Positions 18,304-26,804 of a stretch of 64,000 nt of DNA are shown here, piece by piece. The notes under the pieces are model-generated. The model was given only the letters and a program-made list of their open reading frames with translations. It was not told the DNA's origin and did no database searches. Made by a program: the position numbers and the translations under genes. Within the stretch, counting starts at the first letter, position 1. The number at the start of each line of letters is the position of its first letter. Origin of the DNA: Streptococcus ruminantium (GTDB taxonomy: Bacteria; Bacillota; Bacilli; Lactobacillales; Streptococcaceae). The stretch lies in the NCBI RefSeq assembly GCF_003609975.1, contig NZ_AP018400.1:1438501-1502500 (forward strand), given 5' to 3'.

Positions 18304-18312
18304 ATTATAACA
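18304..18312 (-). promoter_or_regulatory. dinG extended -10, probable leaderless start
   Basis: TGTTATAAT on the minus strand is a consensus extended -10 box. Its last base is 7 nt from the A of the dinG ATG, so transcription should begin at or next to the start codon. No Shine-Dalgarno sequence is present between them. Confidence 0.6.
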
Positions 18313-18495
18313 TGATTAAAACTTTCTTAGTAATCATACCTCATCATCACTGTTCAAATCTTATCACCCTAACACATTTTTTCTAGGCAAAAGCTTCAAA
18401 CAAATTACATGAAGGATGACTATTTTTTTGTTACACTAATACAGTCTTAGATTTAGATTAAAATGTGTATTTTATTGAATACCAAGGGAGAACCT

Positions 18496-19134
18496 ATGAA
18501 CATCCACAAATCCGTCAACCCCGTTGCCTTTCAAAATACCTATTATCTTGAAAACAACACACATATCATTATTATTGATCCAGGAAGCGATTGGAACATG
18601 ATTCATTCCACTATTGAGAAAATTGGAAAACCAATTTCTGCTATCCTTTTGACTCACACACACTATGATCATATCATGAGCTTGGACATTCTACGTGAAA
18701 CCTATCATTTTCCACCTGTCTATGTGGCTGAAAGTGAAGCTAGTTGGCTCTACACACCCGAGATGAACCTATCTGGCCTACCGAGACATGATGATATGGA
18801 CAACGTAGTCTGCCGACCAGCCGAAGAGGTCTTTCAATATGACCACGACTACCAGCTTGACGGTTTTCATTTCAAGGTTGTGCCAACACCGGGGCATTCT
18901 ATCGGCGGTGTATCTTTCATTTTTCCAGATGACGAATGCGTCATAACTGGAGATGCTCTTTTCCGCGAAACGATCGGTCGAACTGATCTGCCAACTAGCA
19001 ATTTCGATGACCTGATTGCTGGTATCAAGAAACATATTTTTACTCTACCAAGCCACTACACCGTCCATCCAGGCCACGGTCAACATACTACTATTGCACA
19101 CGAAAAAAACTTCAATCCATTTTTTAGAGGATAA
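18496..19134 (+). CDS. metallo-beta-lactamase-fold hydrolase (glyoxalase II-like)
   Basis: 212 aa from the ATG at 18496 (MNIHKSVNPVAF) with GGGAG upstream; the frame opens earlier at 18463 without a ribosome binding site. The metal motif THTHYDHI (HxHxDH) is intact. Further ligands are visible in PTPGHSIGG, ITGDALFRETIGRTDLP and HPGHGQHTT. It belongs to the YcbL/hydroxyacylglutathione hydrolase-like group, with the substrate unknown. It diverges from dinG and ends in a strong terminator. Confidence 0.9.
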   Translation: MNIHKSVNPVAFQNTYYLENNTHIIIIDPGSDWNMIHSTIEKIGKPISAILLTHTHYDHIMSLDILRETYHFPPVYVAESEASWLYTPEMNLSGLPRHDDMDNVVCRPAEEVFQYDHDYQLDGFHFKVVPTPGHSIGGVSFIFPDDECVITGDALFRETIGRTDLPTSNFDDLIAGIKKHIFTLPSHYTVHPGHGQHTTIAHEKNFNPFFRG

Positions 19135-19140
19135 AACAAA

Positions 19141-19180
19141 ACCTGCCCAGTTTCCACTAGAAACTAGGCAGGTTCTTATT
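19141..19180 (+). terminator. terminator of the MBL-fold gene
   Basis: ACCTGCC...GGCAGGT with an inner AGTTT/AAACT pairing (19141-19173), followed by a T-rich run. It starts 7 bp after the stop. Confidence 0.85.
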
Positions 19181-19185
19181 TATTT

Positions 19186-19598
19186 TCAAAATAGTAGTCT
19201 GTTTCCAGCTACCTCTTTGATTGCGCCAGTAGGATAAAATCCTACTTTCGGAAAAAGCTGAGAAGCTTGTGGATTACTTTTTGTATAATCCAGATGAACC
19301 TTCCTAAAATTAGACAATAGCTGATTCAGTAGCACTACTATTATTTCAGAGCTAATACCTTGACCAGCAAACATACCATTTACCATAAAAAGACCAATCT
19401 AGGCGATAATCAAGCCAAGGACTGCTACCAGCTATCAATTCAATAGGCAACTATCCAATAAATTCTTGCTAGAAAGGCAATCTACTAGGTCTTTCCAAAC
19501 TCGATTCAGGTGGAAAATGTTACAAATAGAGAGGATTTGGCTGATAAAGAGACAAAACCATTGGCAAATCTTTTTCTACTAGTTTACGAACCTGAAAA
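19186..19598 (-). pseudogene. GNAT acetyltransferase pseudogene
   Basis: Minus-strand translation just after phoH gives QVRKLVEKDLPMVLSLYQ... then an in-frame TAA, then HFPPESSLERP, another stop, a divergent middle with LIAGSSPWLDYRLDWSFYG, and finally an open stretch (19186-19386) ending LDYTKSNPQASQLFPKVGF. These are pieces of a GNAT N-acetyltransferase in the right order. The start codon is absent and there are several stops, so the gene is dead. Confidence 0.8.
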
Positions 19599-19601
19599 AG
19601 A

Positions 19602-20636
19602 TTAGAAAAATGATTGCTCTTCATCTTTGTGTTTTTCTTCCAATTGACTGATTGTTTCAAAACGAGTCTCACCACTGCTAGCTAGAGCTTCTGCTTCATA
19701 AGCATTGATAATTTGGGCAACGACTGGATGGCGGACTACATCTTTAGCAGTAAAATAAACAAAGTCAATCTGTGAAATGTGACTCAGTTTCTCAGTCGCA
19801 TCAATCAGGCCTGACTTGACCTTACGTGGGAGATCAATCTGGCTAATATCGCCATTGATAATCATCTTAGAATGAAAACCAAGACGAGTTAGGAACATCT
19901 TCATCTGCATGATAGTGGTATTTTGTGCCTCATCCAAGATAACAAATGCATCGTCCAGAGTGCGTCCTCTCATATAGGCAAGTGGAGCTATCTCAATAAT
20001 CTCCCTCTCCATCAGACGCATCGTCTGCTCCTTACCCAAAATTTGGTAAAGAGCATCGTAGACAGGTCGGAGGTAGGGATCTACTTTCTCCTTTAAATCT
20101 CCCGGTAAAAAACCTAGGCTTTCGCCCGCTTCTACCGCAGGGCGCGTCAAAATAATCCGCTTAACTTGACCACGCTTGAGAGCTGTCACCGCAAGAGTAA
20201 CCGCCAAAAAAGTCTTACCTGTACCCGCAGGACCAATGCCAAAAACAATATCATGGCGTTTAACACTGTCTACATAGAGCTTTTGACCGAGAGTCTTGAC
20301 ACGAATCGGTTTTCCGTAGTTATCTTTGATGATTTCTTCTTCGTAAAGTGCGACAAATTTTTCAATCTCATCATTTTTCACCATCGAAATGGCTGTCACA
20401 ACGTCTGGGGTACTGATCATCAATCCTCGACTAACCAAGACTAAAAGAGATTGAATAACGAGACGAGTCTGCTCAACATGGTCTTTCTGCCCAACAATTT
20501 GAACTTTCTCTGTTCGTGCATGGATGACCACTCCTAGTTCTTGTTCCATCAGACGCAGATGGCGTTCGTTGGTTCCAAACAGACTAAGAAGGTCGTCTGG
20601 ATGATTCAGTTGAATATCAATCGAATGTTCTTGCAA
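19602..20636 (-). CDS. phoH: PhoH-like ATPase
   Basis: 344 aa. The P-loop FGIGPAGTGKTFLAVTLAV (about 132-150), Walker B FVILDEAQNTT and downstream MIINGDISQIDLP define the PhoH/YbeZ family. The N-terminal 100 residues resemble a KH-type RNA-binding region. PhoH2/YbeZ-type proteins are linked to RNA processing and ribosome maturation, usually next to ybeY. Here yozE and cvfB are upstream and a pseudogene follows directly, so ybeY is not adjacent downstream. Confidence 0.92.
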   Translation of the reverse strand: MQEHSIDIQLNHPDDLLSLFGTNERHLRLMEQELGVVIHARTEKVQIVGQKDHVEQTRLVIQSLLVLVSRGLMISTPDVVTAISMVKNDEIEKFVALYEEEIIKDNYGKPIRVKTLGQKLYVDSVKRHDIVFGIGPAGTGKTFLAVTLAVTALKRGQVKRIILTRPAVEAGESLGFLPGDLKEKVDPYLRPVYDALYQILGKEQTMRLMEREIIEIAPLAYMRGRTLDDAFVILDEAQNTTIMQMKMFLTRLGFHSKMIINGDISQIDLPRKVKSGLIDATEKLSHISQIDFVYFTAKDVVRHPVVAQIINAYEAEALASSGETRFETISQLEEKHKDEEQSFF

Positions 20637-20714
20637 GATAGACTCCTTTTCCTGTGCTTTTCTCTATTATAGCAAAAATAGCTCAAAACGAGCTATTTTG
20701 TCCTATCATATTCA

Positions 20715-20930
20715 TCAATGACCCAAATAATCTTCCCATATCGCATCAAAATCGGACATGGAGAAAGAAAAACTAGCCGACTCTTCCAAAAAGCGACTGA
20801 TTGCATCAAAATCATTTGACTGCTTTGGAAAATCATATTCCTCAAAAACATAATCTGCTAAAATTGCCACAGGTGCATTACTTTTAGGATTGCGCTGGGT
20901 CATCAACCAAGAATAAAAACTTCTTCTCAC
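20715..20930 (-). CDS. YozE family (UPF0346) protein
   Basis: 71 aa, complete. [38 protein letters not shown] is the typical YozE_SAM-like sequence, a small helical fold of unknown function. It is commonly found near phoH in streptococci. The start is M-RRSFYSWL. Confidence 0.88.
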   Translation of the reverse strand: MRRSFYSWLMTQRNPKSNAPVAILADYVFEEYDFPKQSNDFDAISRFLEESASFSFSMSDFDAIWEDYLGH

Positions 20931-21197
20931 TCTTCTTACTTTCTAATAGAATTTTCCCTATAAAATTTGACACAAGCATCATTATTTTTCAAATAGTTGC
21001 TCGCTTATACCATAACCCATCATTAGTAGCTCTCTGGGGAGACTAGTAAGGAATATTCACTTTCTCCCCTTCTACAGTCTCTCTAGGATTGCAACTGTTG
21101 GAGATCATTATCAAAAATGATATGCCTTTTCCATCCCACTCTCCTCTTCTCGCCACCTGAAAGGAGAAACTCATCTACATACTATCGGCATGATTTT

Positions 21198-22052
21198 CTA
21201 GGTCAATTCGGTACCAAATTGATCCTGCTTAACCTTACCAACCTTCATCAAACCACCGAGCGCTTTTTTGAATTGACCTTTGGAAATACCAAAGGTGGCT
21301 TTGATGTCTTCCGGAGCAGATTTATCATTCAAGGTCATAAATCCTCCATTGCTTTCCAGATAAGTCAAAATCATCTGAGCATCATTTTCTAACATCTCAA
21401 ATGAGCGGGGTTTAAGGGAGAGATTGAGAGTGCGATCAACCGCACGATAGCCGATTACCCGAACTTGCAATTCCTGACCCAAACGTGGCTCTGAAAAACG
21501 CTCATTCGGATGGATGAAACCCAACATATTATTGTCAGGTAGATAGACAAAGGTTCCATTCATTTTCAAACGATAAACGATGGCTCGCAAGTTTTGATTC
21601 TGCATATTATCATAAGCAGGACCAGCAAGCTTCTGGAAATCTTCCTGAAAAGCAGGCAAAGCCCAGAGGCGATCCTTCTTATCAACATCCAACTTAACAT
21701 ACAATTTATCACCCTTTTTGGGCCATAATTCCTTGAGTTCAGGTAATACATCTAAAGAAACAACTACCTGTTTATCTGGCAAGCCTGTGTCTACAAAAAC
21801 CCCTAGATCTTTACGAACTTCTGTGACGATCCCCCAGCCGAGACTAGTGCGAGTTACCCCTACTTCTCTAGTTGTCAAACGTAGCTTCTGTCGCATATCT
21901 GTATAGGCAAAGCCTTTCACAGATTGTCCAAGGGCATGCTCCCCCTCTTCTTTTGACAGCGCAAAAGTCATGCCTTCCTTTTGAACAAAGTAAAATTGAT
22001 CATTCTCATCAGTCACTAAACCGACGATGTAGTGTGCTAATAAATCATTCAT
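21198..22052 (-). CDS. cvfB: CvfB-type S1 RNA-binding protein
   Basis: 284 aa, the usual length for CvfB: three S1-like domains then a winged helix. Segments such as TSLGWGIVTEVRKDLGVFVDTGLPDKQVVV (about 88-116) and MNGTFVYLPDNNMLGFIHPNE (about 169-189) are S1 strands. The C-terminal DIKATFGISKGQFKKALGGLMKVGKV is the winged helix. In S. aureus CvfB is a virulence regulator. The gene follows frr by 144 bp. The 267-bp gap before yozE holds nothing I can identify. Confidence 0.9.
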   Translation of the reverse strand: MNDLLAHYIVGLVTDENDQFYFVQKEGMTFALSKEEGEHALGQSVKGFAYTDMRQKLRLTTREVGVTRTSLGWGIVTEVRKDLGVFVDTGLPDKQVVVSLDVLPELKELWPKKGDKLYVKLDVDKKDRLWALPAFQEDFQKLAGPAYDNMQNQNLRAIVYRLKMNGTFVYLPDNNMLGFIHPNERFSEPRLGQELQVRVIGYRAVDRTLNLSLKPRSFEMLENDAQMILTYLESNGGFMTLNDKSAPEDIKATFGISKGQFKKALGGLMKVGKVKQDQFGTELT

Positions 22053-22196
22053 GATTTTCTTCTTTCTGACTAAAAAAGGAGAGTCCGTCTAACTCCCCTC
22101 ATTAGATTTCATTATTTGAGTCATTCCTAGGGGATAGACAGCACCTAAGATGAAATAGTTTTTTGGGTTTCTAACCAATTAGGAAAAATGGCTAGA

Positions 22197-22754
22197 TTAT
22201 ACCTCCAACAATTCTTTTTCCTTGTCAGCGGTCATTTTATCAATCGTCTTGATGGCATCATCGGTTACTTTTTGGATGTCTTTTTCAAGAGTCTTCAATT
22301 CGTCTTCTGTAATTTCTTTAGCTTTTTCAGCTTTTTTCGCCTCATCCATAGCATCACGACGGATATTGCGGATGGCAACTTTTGAGTTCTCACCAACTTT
22401 TTTCACATCCTTAGCCAAATTCTTACGTGTTTCCTCTGTAAGAGCAGGGATAACCAAGCGGATCACTGTACCATCAGATTGTGGTGTCAAGCCAAGATCG
22501 GAAGCATTCAGAGCACGCTCAATATCTTTTAGGATTGATTTATCAAACGGTGTAATCAGTAAAACCCGTGCTTCAGGCACCGTAATACCTGCTAACTGAT
22601 TGAGCGGGGTCTGCGCACCGTAGTATTCTACCGAAATACGATCCAACAAGCTGGCATTGGCACGACCAGCACGAATATGGCTAAACTCACGTGCCAAACT
22701 CTGATGGGACTGATTCATGCGTTCTTGTGCTTTTGCAATAATTTCTTTAGACAT
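22197..22754 (-). CDS. frr: ribosome recycling factor
   Basis: 185 aa, exactly the family length. It splits post-termination ribosomes together with [26 protein letters not shown] (about 25-47) and [30 protein letters not shown] (about 115-144) are the conserved RRF segments. pyrH lies 54 bp upstream, the usual bacterial pairing. Confidence 0.97.
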   Translation of the reverse strand: MSKEIIAKAQERMNQSHQSLAREFSHIRAGRANASLLDRISVEYYGAQTPLNQLAGITVPEARVLLITPFDKSILKDIERALNASDLGLTPQSDGTVIRLVIPALTEETRKNLAKDVKKVGENSKVAIRNIRRDAMDEAKKAEKAKEITEDELKTLEKDIQKVTDDAIKTIDKMTADKEKELLEV

Positions 22755-22808
22755 AGGATTTCCTTCTTTTTATTTGATTCAATAAAATGTAGCGTTTATT
22801 TCAAAAAT

Positions 22809-23543
22809 TTATTTTTCTTCTGTAGAATTTGATACTGTCGTACCAATTGGTTCACCAAAGACAACACGCTTGATATTGCCAGCTTCATTCATATTGAAAA
22901 CAACCAAATCAATATCATTGTCCATTGAGAGAGTTGAAGCTGTTGCATCCATGATTTTAAGACCACGGTTGATGACCTCACGATGGGTCAATTCGTTAAA
23001 CTTGACAGCATTGGCATCTTTTTTAGGATCGGCATTGTAGACACCATCGACACCATTTTTAGCCATCAAGATAGCATCTGCCTCGATTTCTGCTGCACGA
23101 AGAGCTGCTGTTGTATCTGTTGAGAAGTATGGCGAACCAATACCTGCACCAAAGATAACAATACGACCTTTTTCAAGGTGACGAAGAGCACGACCTCGAA
23201 TATAGGGCTCTGCTACAGACTGCATAGCAATTGCTGTCTGCACACGTGTATCCACTCCTAGCTGTTTGAGTGAATCTGCCATCACAAGAGCATTCATGAC
23301 TGTCCCAAGCATGCCCGTATAGTCTGCCTGAACACGATCCATACCTGCTTCCGCAGCAGGTTCCCCACGCCAGAGGTTACCACCGCCGATAACAAGAGCA
23401 ATCTGAACACCTGATGCTGCGACTTCCTGAACTTCCTTGGCTATTTTCTGAACAGTTTTGATGTCAATTCCAACCCCACGTTCACCAGCCAAAGCCTCAC
23501 CAGATAGTTTGATTAGAATACGTTCGTATTTAGGTTTCATCAT
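22809..23543 (-). CDS. pyrH: uridylate kinase
   Basis: 244 aa. It phosphorylates UMP to UDP for pyrimidine nucleotide synthesis. [17 protein letters not shown] at the start, [14 protein letters not shown] near 48 and [28 protein letters not shown] near 142 are diagnostic of the hexameric bacterial UMP kinase. The second ATG (KPKYERI) is an equally likely start, after GAGGAGAGAG. The gene forms a pair with frr. Confidence 0.97.
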   Translation of the reverse strand: MMKPKYERILIKLSGEALAGERGVGIDIKTVQKIAKEVQEVAASGVQIALVIGGGNLWRGEPAAEAGMDRVQADYTGMLGTVMNALVMADSLKQLGVDTRVQTAIAMQSVAEPYIRGRALRHLEKGRIVIFGAGIGSPYFSTDTTAALRAAEIEADAILMAKNGVDGVYNADPKKDANAVKFNELTHREVINRGLKIMDATASTLSMDNDIDLVVFNMNEAGNIKRVVFGEPIGTTVSNSTEEK

Positions 23544-23650
23544 CTCTCTCCTCTTTTTTATCCCTACTATTCTACCACAAAAATAGTTTTTTTTATACTG
23601 AAATCTCCAAGAAAAAAGGAAAATCCTTAGTGAATTTTCCTCTATCTAAT

Positions 23651-25291
23651 TTATACTAAGCGTAATTTTCTCCGCAGCACCTGCGCCCTACCTCCAATTA
23701 ACCGATCTAATTGACGTGTTTTTAAGGTTAAAATTACGAAGATAAGGAGACCGGCACTTCCTGAAATGGTAAGATGAATAAAACTTGATAGATAGCCATT
23801 TGCTGGGAAAAGTAGATTGAGTAAAAACTCGACAAACCAGACAATTATCCCCATTGCCAAAGAGATCAAACTGATCGTCACAACATCCTTAACCACTAAT
23901 TTTTCATCAATTCCTAAAACCGTATCAATTCGTCTATAGAAAAGATAAAGCATGATTCCCAAACCTAAGATGGTCGAAATAAAGCTACCATAAACTTTAA
24001 AGACATAAATCATCGGTACCTGTAAAACAAGCTTAACCAATATTCCGATTAAAAAGTAGTAAATGCCTTTTCTATTTTCAAAAATAGCTTGAATAACGAC
24101 ACTGATAACAGAGTAAAGACCCAGCGGAAGGATAAGAAATAGGTTCCAAATAAATAGTCCAATGGCAATCTCCTCAGATGGACCATAAAAAACAGAATAA
24201 AGGGGGCGGGCTAACAAAACTGTTCCCACAATAGCTGGAATGGTAAAAATAAAGAGAAGTTGCAAATTATCAGCAACTAGATTTGAAGCCGATTTGAGAT
24301 CTTTTTGGACAAATTTTTCTGTAATCAATGGAATAGCAACACTTCCCAGACTTTGTGATATACCGATAATCATCATGGTAATCTTGTTTGGATTGGCTGC
24401 CATGTAGGAATACAACTCCAACAGCTCCGAATTCGTGTAGGTTGTGATCTGCTCCATCACTTTGATAAAAGTTACTTGATCAATGAATTGGAGCAACTGA
24501 ATCGTCAAACTCAGAATGATGATTGGAACAGCATCCCTCACTGTTTCCTTAATCAACTGACCTGTGTTGATAGAAATTTTCTGCTTCTTAGCGTGAATCA
24601 ACTTACTTAAATAACCTTGTTTCCAAAGGGTGTAGACCAGAATCACAACACTAGCAATCATTCCAACAAAGGCTGCAAAAGTAGACTGAACAACCGCATT
24701 GAGGTAGTTCCCATCTCCTAATTTCATGATGGTGAATGTCGCCGCAAGAATCCAGATCACACGCACCAACTGCTCTGCAAGCTGACTGATAGCATAGGGC
24801 TTCATGTCATGCCTACCTTGGAAAAAACCACGAAGAATGCTCATGGCAGGAAAGATAAACAAAGGAGGTACCAGACTATACATCACTGGAATCAATTTCT
24901 CTTTAGAACCGGAGGCCTCGGCCAGCCAAGGAGAGCTAATATACATGGCTCCTGCAAACACTGCACCAAAGACTAACATGATCTTAAAGAACTCTCTAAC
25001 TAAGTAAAGAGAAACATTTTCCTTACCCAGAACATTGTATTTAGCCACCTGCTTGGCAATGGCTGTTGGCAATCCAACTGTTGAAATTAAGAGAAAGTTA
25101 GCATAGATTTGATAGCCCATACTAAAAAGGGCGTTGGCTTCTGCCCGATACTCCCCTAGCCAAATGTACCAAGGGATAACATAAGCCACCCCCAAAAGGC
25201 GACTAAGAATATTTCCAGCGGTTAACCAAGCCAGCCCTTTAGCCATTGTAGCCTGTTCTCTGGACTGCTGTGTTTCAACTTTTTCGGACAT
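23651..25291 (-). CDS. MOP-superfamily lipid/polysaccharide flippase (YtgP-like)
   Basis: 546 aa from the ATG at 25291 (MSEKVETQQ); the frame is open to 25324 but the extra residues look untranslated. It has about 14 hydrophobic segments, with the family start LAWLTAGNILSRLLGVAYVIPW and LPTAIAKQVAKYN near 100. YtgP of S. pyogenes can replace E. coli MurJ, so this may flip lipid II. It is not in a polysaccharide locus, which favours a cell-wall role. The C-terminus is basic (RAQVLRRKLRLV). Confidence 0.87.
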   Translation of the reverse strand: MSEKVETQQSREQATMAKGLAWLTAGNILSRLLGVAYVIPWYIWLGEYRAEANALFSMGYQIYANFLLISTVGLPTAIAKQVAKYNVLGKENVSLYLVREFFKIMLVFGAVFAGAMYISSPWLAEASGSKEKLIPVMYSLVPPLFIFPAMSILRGFFQGRHDMKPYAISQLAEQLVRVIWILAATFTIMKLGDGNYLNAVVQSTFAAFVGMIASVVILVYTLWKQGYLSKLIHAKKQKISINTGQLIKETVRDAVPIIILSLTIQLLQFIDQVTFIKVMEQITTYTNSELLELYSYMAANPNKITMMIIGISQSLGSVAIPLITEKFVQKDLKSASNLVADNLQLLFIFTIPAIVGTVLLARPLYSVFYGPSEEIAIGLFIWNLFLILPLGLYSVISVVIQAIFENRKGIYYFLIGILVKLVLQVPMIYVFKVYGSFISTILGLGIMLYLFYRRIDTVLGIDEKLVVKDVVTISLISLAMGIIVWFVEFLLNLLFPANGYLSSFIHLTISGSAGLLIFVILTLKTRQLDRLIGGRAQVLRRKLRLV

Positions 25292-25324
25292 GAATACATC
25301 ACTCTTTCTACAAAATGGTATCAT

Positions 25325-25583
25325 CAGGTAACATTACTTTTACTATAACCCTTTTATTATAAACCTTTCTGTTACCAATGTAAAATATCTAGTAGACATC
25401 TCAAAAAGTACTGAGAGAGGATTGGTAGTTTTCTCTTCAAAAGTGCTCAATACCCAAAAAAGCTTCTTGTCCCCATTGTAGGTGACAAAGAGCTTTTGCA
25501 TATCTGTATCGTGATAGATCCATCACAGCAAGCTATAGCGAGGCTCTATCCTTTCGTTTTTTAAAGGAGTATTCTGAAAAGAA
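25325..25583. other. intergenic region between flippase and IS
   Basis: No gene is seen. It holds the upstream region of the flippase gene and a terminator hairpin at 25456-25497 that belongs to the surface-protein gene beyond the IS. The IS inverted repeat begins at 25584. Confidence 0.6.
25456..25497 (-). terminator. displaced terminator of the first surface-protein gene
   Basis: On the minus strand AAGCT, TTGTC / GGACAA and AGCTT form a stem followed by six T. The core resembles the terminators at 30345, 34520 and 38264, each of which follows a surface-protein unit. Here a dead IS lies between the gene end and this hairpin. Confidence 0.7.
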
Positions 25584-25643
25584 CCCCTTATAATGGACAG
25601 TATAAAAAGTACTATACTGTTCTTATAAGGCGGTTCTTTTCTC

Positions 25644-25964
25644 ATGGCCAAAAAAGGAAGCAAGTTCACCAACTATCCATCCGAGTTCAAAATACAGGTA
25701 GTGGAAGACTACCTCAGCGGAAAGAGCGGAGGGATGCCTTCTATTGTCAAAAAATATGGGTTAAAATCAGACAGCCAGGTTCTAACTTGGACAAGAAAAT
25801 ACCGAGAAGACCCTGTTTTACTCACACAGGATTTACGAGGTAGGAAGTCCACTGGTCCCCCAAAATCAACCAATCTTGATGAAATGACAATAGAGGAACA
25901 GAATGCCTTTCTTCGTATGGAGAATGACATTTTAAAAACCTTAAGGACTCTCCTCCATCCGTGA
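25644..25964 (+). CDS. IS3-family OrfA (helix-turn-helix)
   Basis: 106 aa. YPSEFKIQVVEDYLSGKSGG and IVKKYGLKSDSQVLTWTRKYRE form the Tnp_1/HTH domain that binds the inverted repeats. The end (EEQNAFLRMENDILKTLRTLL) is the leucine-zipper region. The stop overlaps the orfB start, where IS3 elements normally use programmed -1 frameshifting. The gene itself looks intact. Confidence 0.85.
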   Translation: MAKKGSKFTNYPSEFKIQVVEDYLSGKSGGMPSIVKKYGLKSDSQVLTWTRKYREDPVLLTQDLRGRKSTGPPKSTNLDEMTIEEQNAFLRMENDILKTLRTLLHP

Positions 25965-26762
25965 GAAGAGTCCACCTCTATCAAGTAGTTGAGCGGTTGA
26001 AAGATCGTTACTCCGTCTCCGCTTTATGTGCCTATTTCGGCTTCCCCAGGTCTTCCTACTACCTTTGGTTGAGCAATGGAAAAACCTGAACACAAGCGGT
26101 TTAACCCTGACCTAGCACAGGTCATTACAGCTGTTTTTAATGAGACTCAGAAAGGTTATCGTTTCATTTGTTATCAACTGAGAAGAAAATACGATATTTT
26201 CTGTCATCCTAAAACTGTCCTACGCTATATGCGTATTCTGGGTTTGAAGTCGCCAATTCGAAAGAAACACTATCATTCTTGCACACAGCGTGAGATAAAT
26301 GAAAAGGCAAGACACGTCCACTACAACGTGCTTGCCCGAAACTTTAAAGCAGAACGTCCTCTCCAGAAACTAACAACGGATGTCAGTTATGTTTACCACA
26401 AACAGGGAAGGATGTTCCTTAGCGTCATAAAAGATTGTTATGACAACTCTATTCTAGCATATACTCTTTCAGATTATAACGATAATCAGCTCGTTTTTGA
26501 AAATTTAGACCTCGTCTTCAATGAAAATTGGGATGCCACACACATTTGTGTCTTGCATTCTGATCAAGGTTTTCAGTACACCAACCAACTTTATCTCAGA
26601 AAACTAGATCAGTATGGTGTTACGATTTCCCATTCTGGAAACAGATATGAACTCATCCAACAAATTAAAGAATACATGGACTGGTATAACTATGATAGAC
26701 CACAAGAAATATTAAAAGGTATGACCCCTATGGAATTCAGGGAGTCATACCTTACTAACTAA
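25961..26762 (+). pseudogene. IS3-family OrfB transposase, frameshifted and internally deleted
   Basis: The first 40 codons (VRRVHLYQVVERLKDRYS ... SSYYLWLSNG) are in one frame. After a GGAAAAACC tract the rest continues in another frame from 26076. The rve domain shows two catalytic aspartates (TTDVSY and LHSDQG). Just after SHSGN the sequence jumps to RYELIQQIKEYMDWYNY, skipping the segment that carries the third catalytic residue, Glu. The C-terminal DRPQEILKGMTPMEF is normal. Transposase activity should be lost. Confidence 0.85.
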
Positions 26763-26804
26763 TATTCTTTTTTACACTGTCTATTTTAGACGGGGCTTGA
26801 CATT

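Larger units (their letters stand above)
25584..26795 (+). mobile_element. degenerate IS3-family insertion sequence
   Basis: About 1.2 kb with imperfect terminal inverted repeats: the left end has CCCCTTATAATGGACAGTA and the right end, read on the minus strand, has CCCCGTCTAAAATAGACAGTG. The orfA/orfB layout is that of IS3. orfB is frameshifted and has an internal deletion, so the copy is inactive. No clear target duplication is visible at the ends. Confidence 0.85.

Noticed and set aside
25584-26795. IS as an active transposon that could have moved the surface genes
   Set aside because: orfB is frameshifted and lacks the segment with the third catalytic residue; only one copy is seen, so it cannot flank a composite element in this window.
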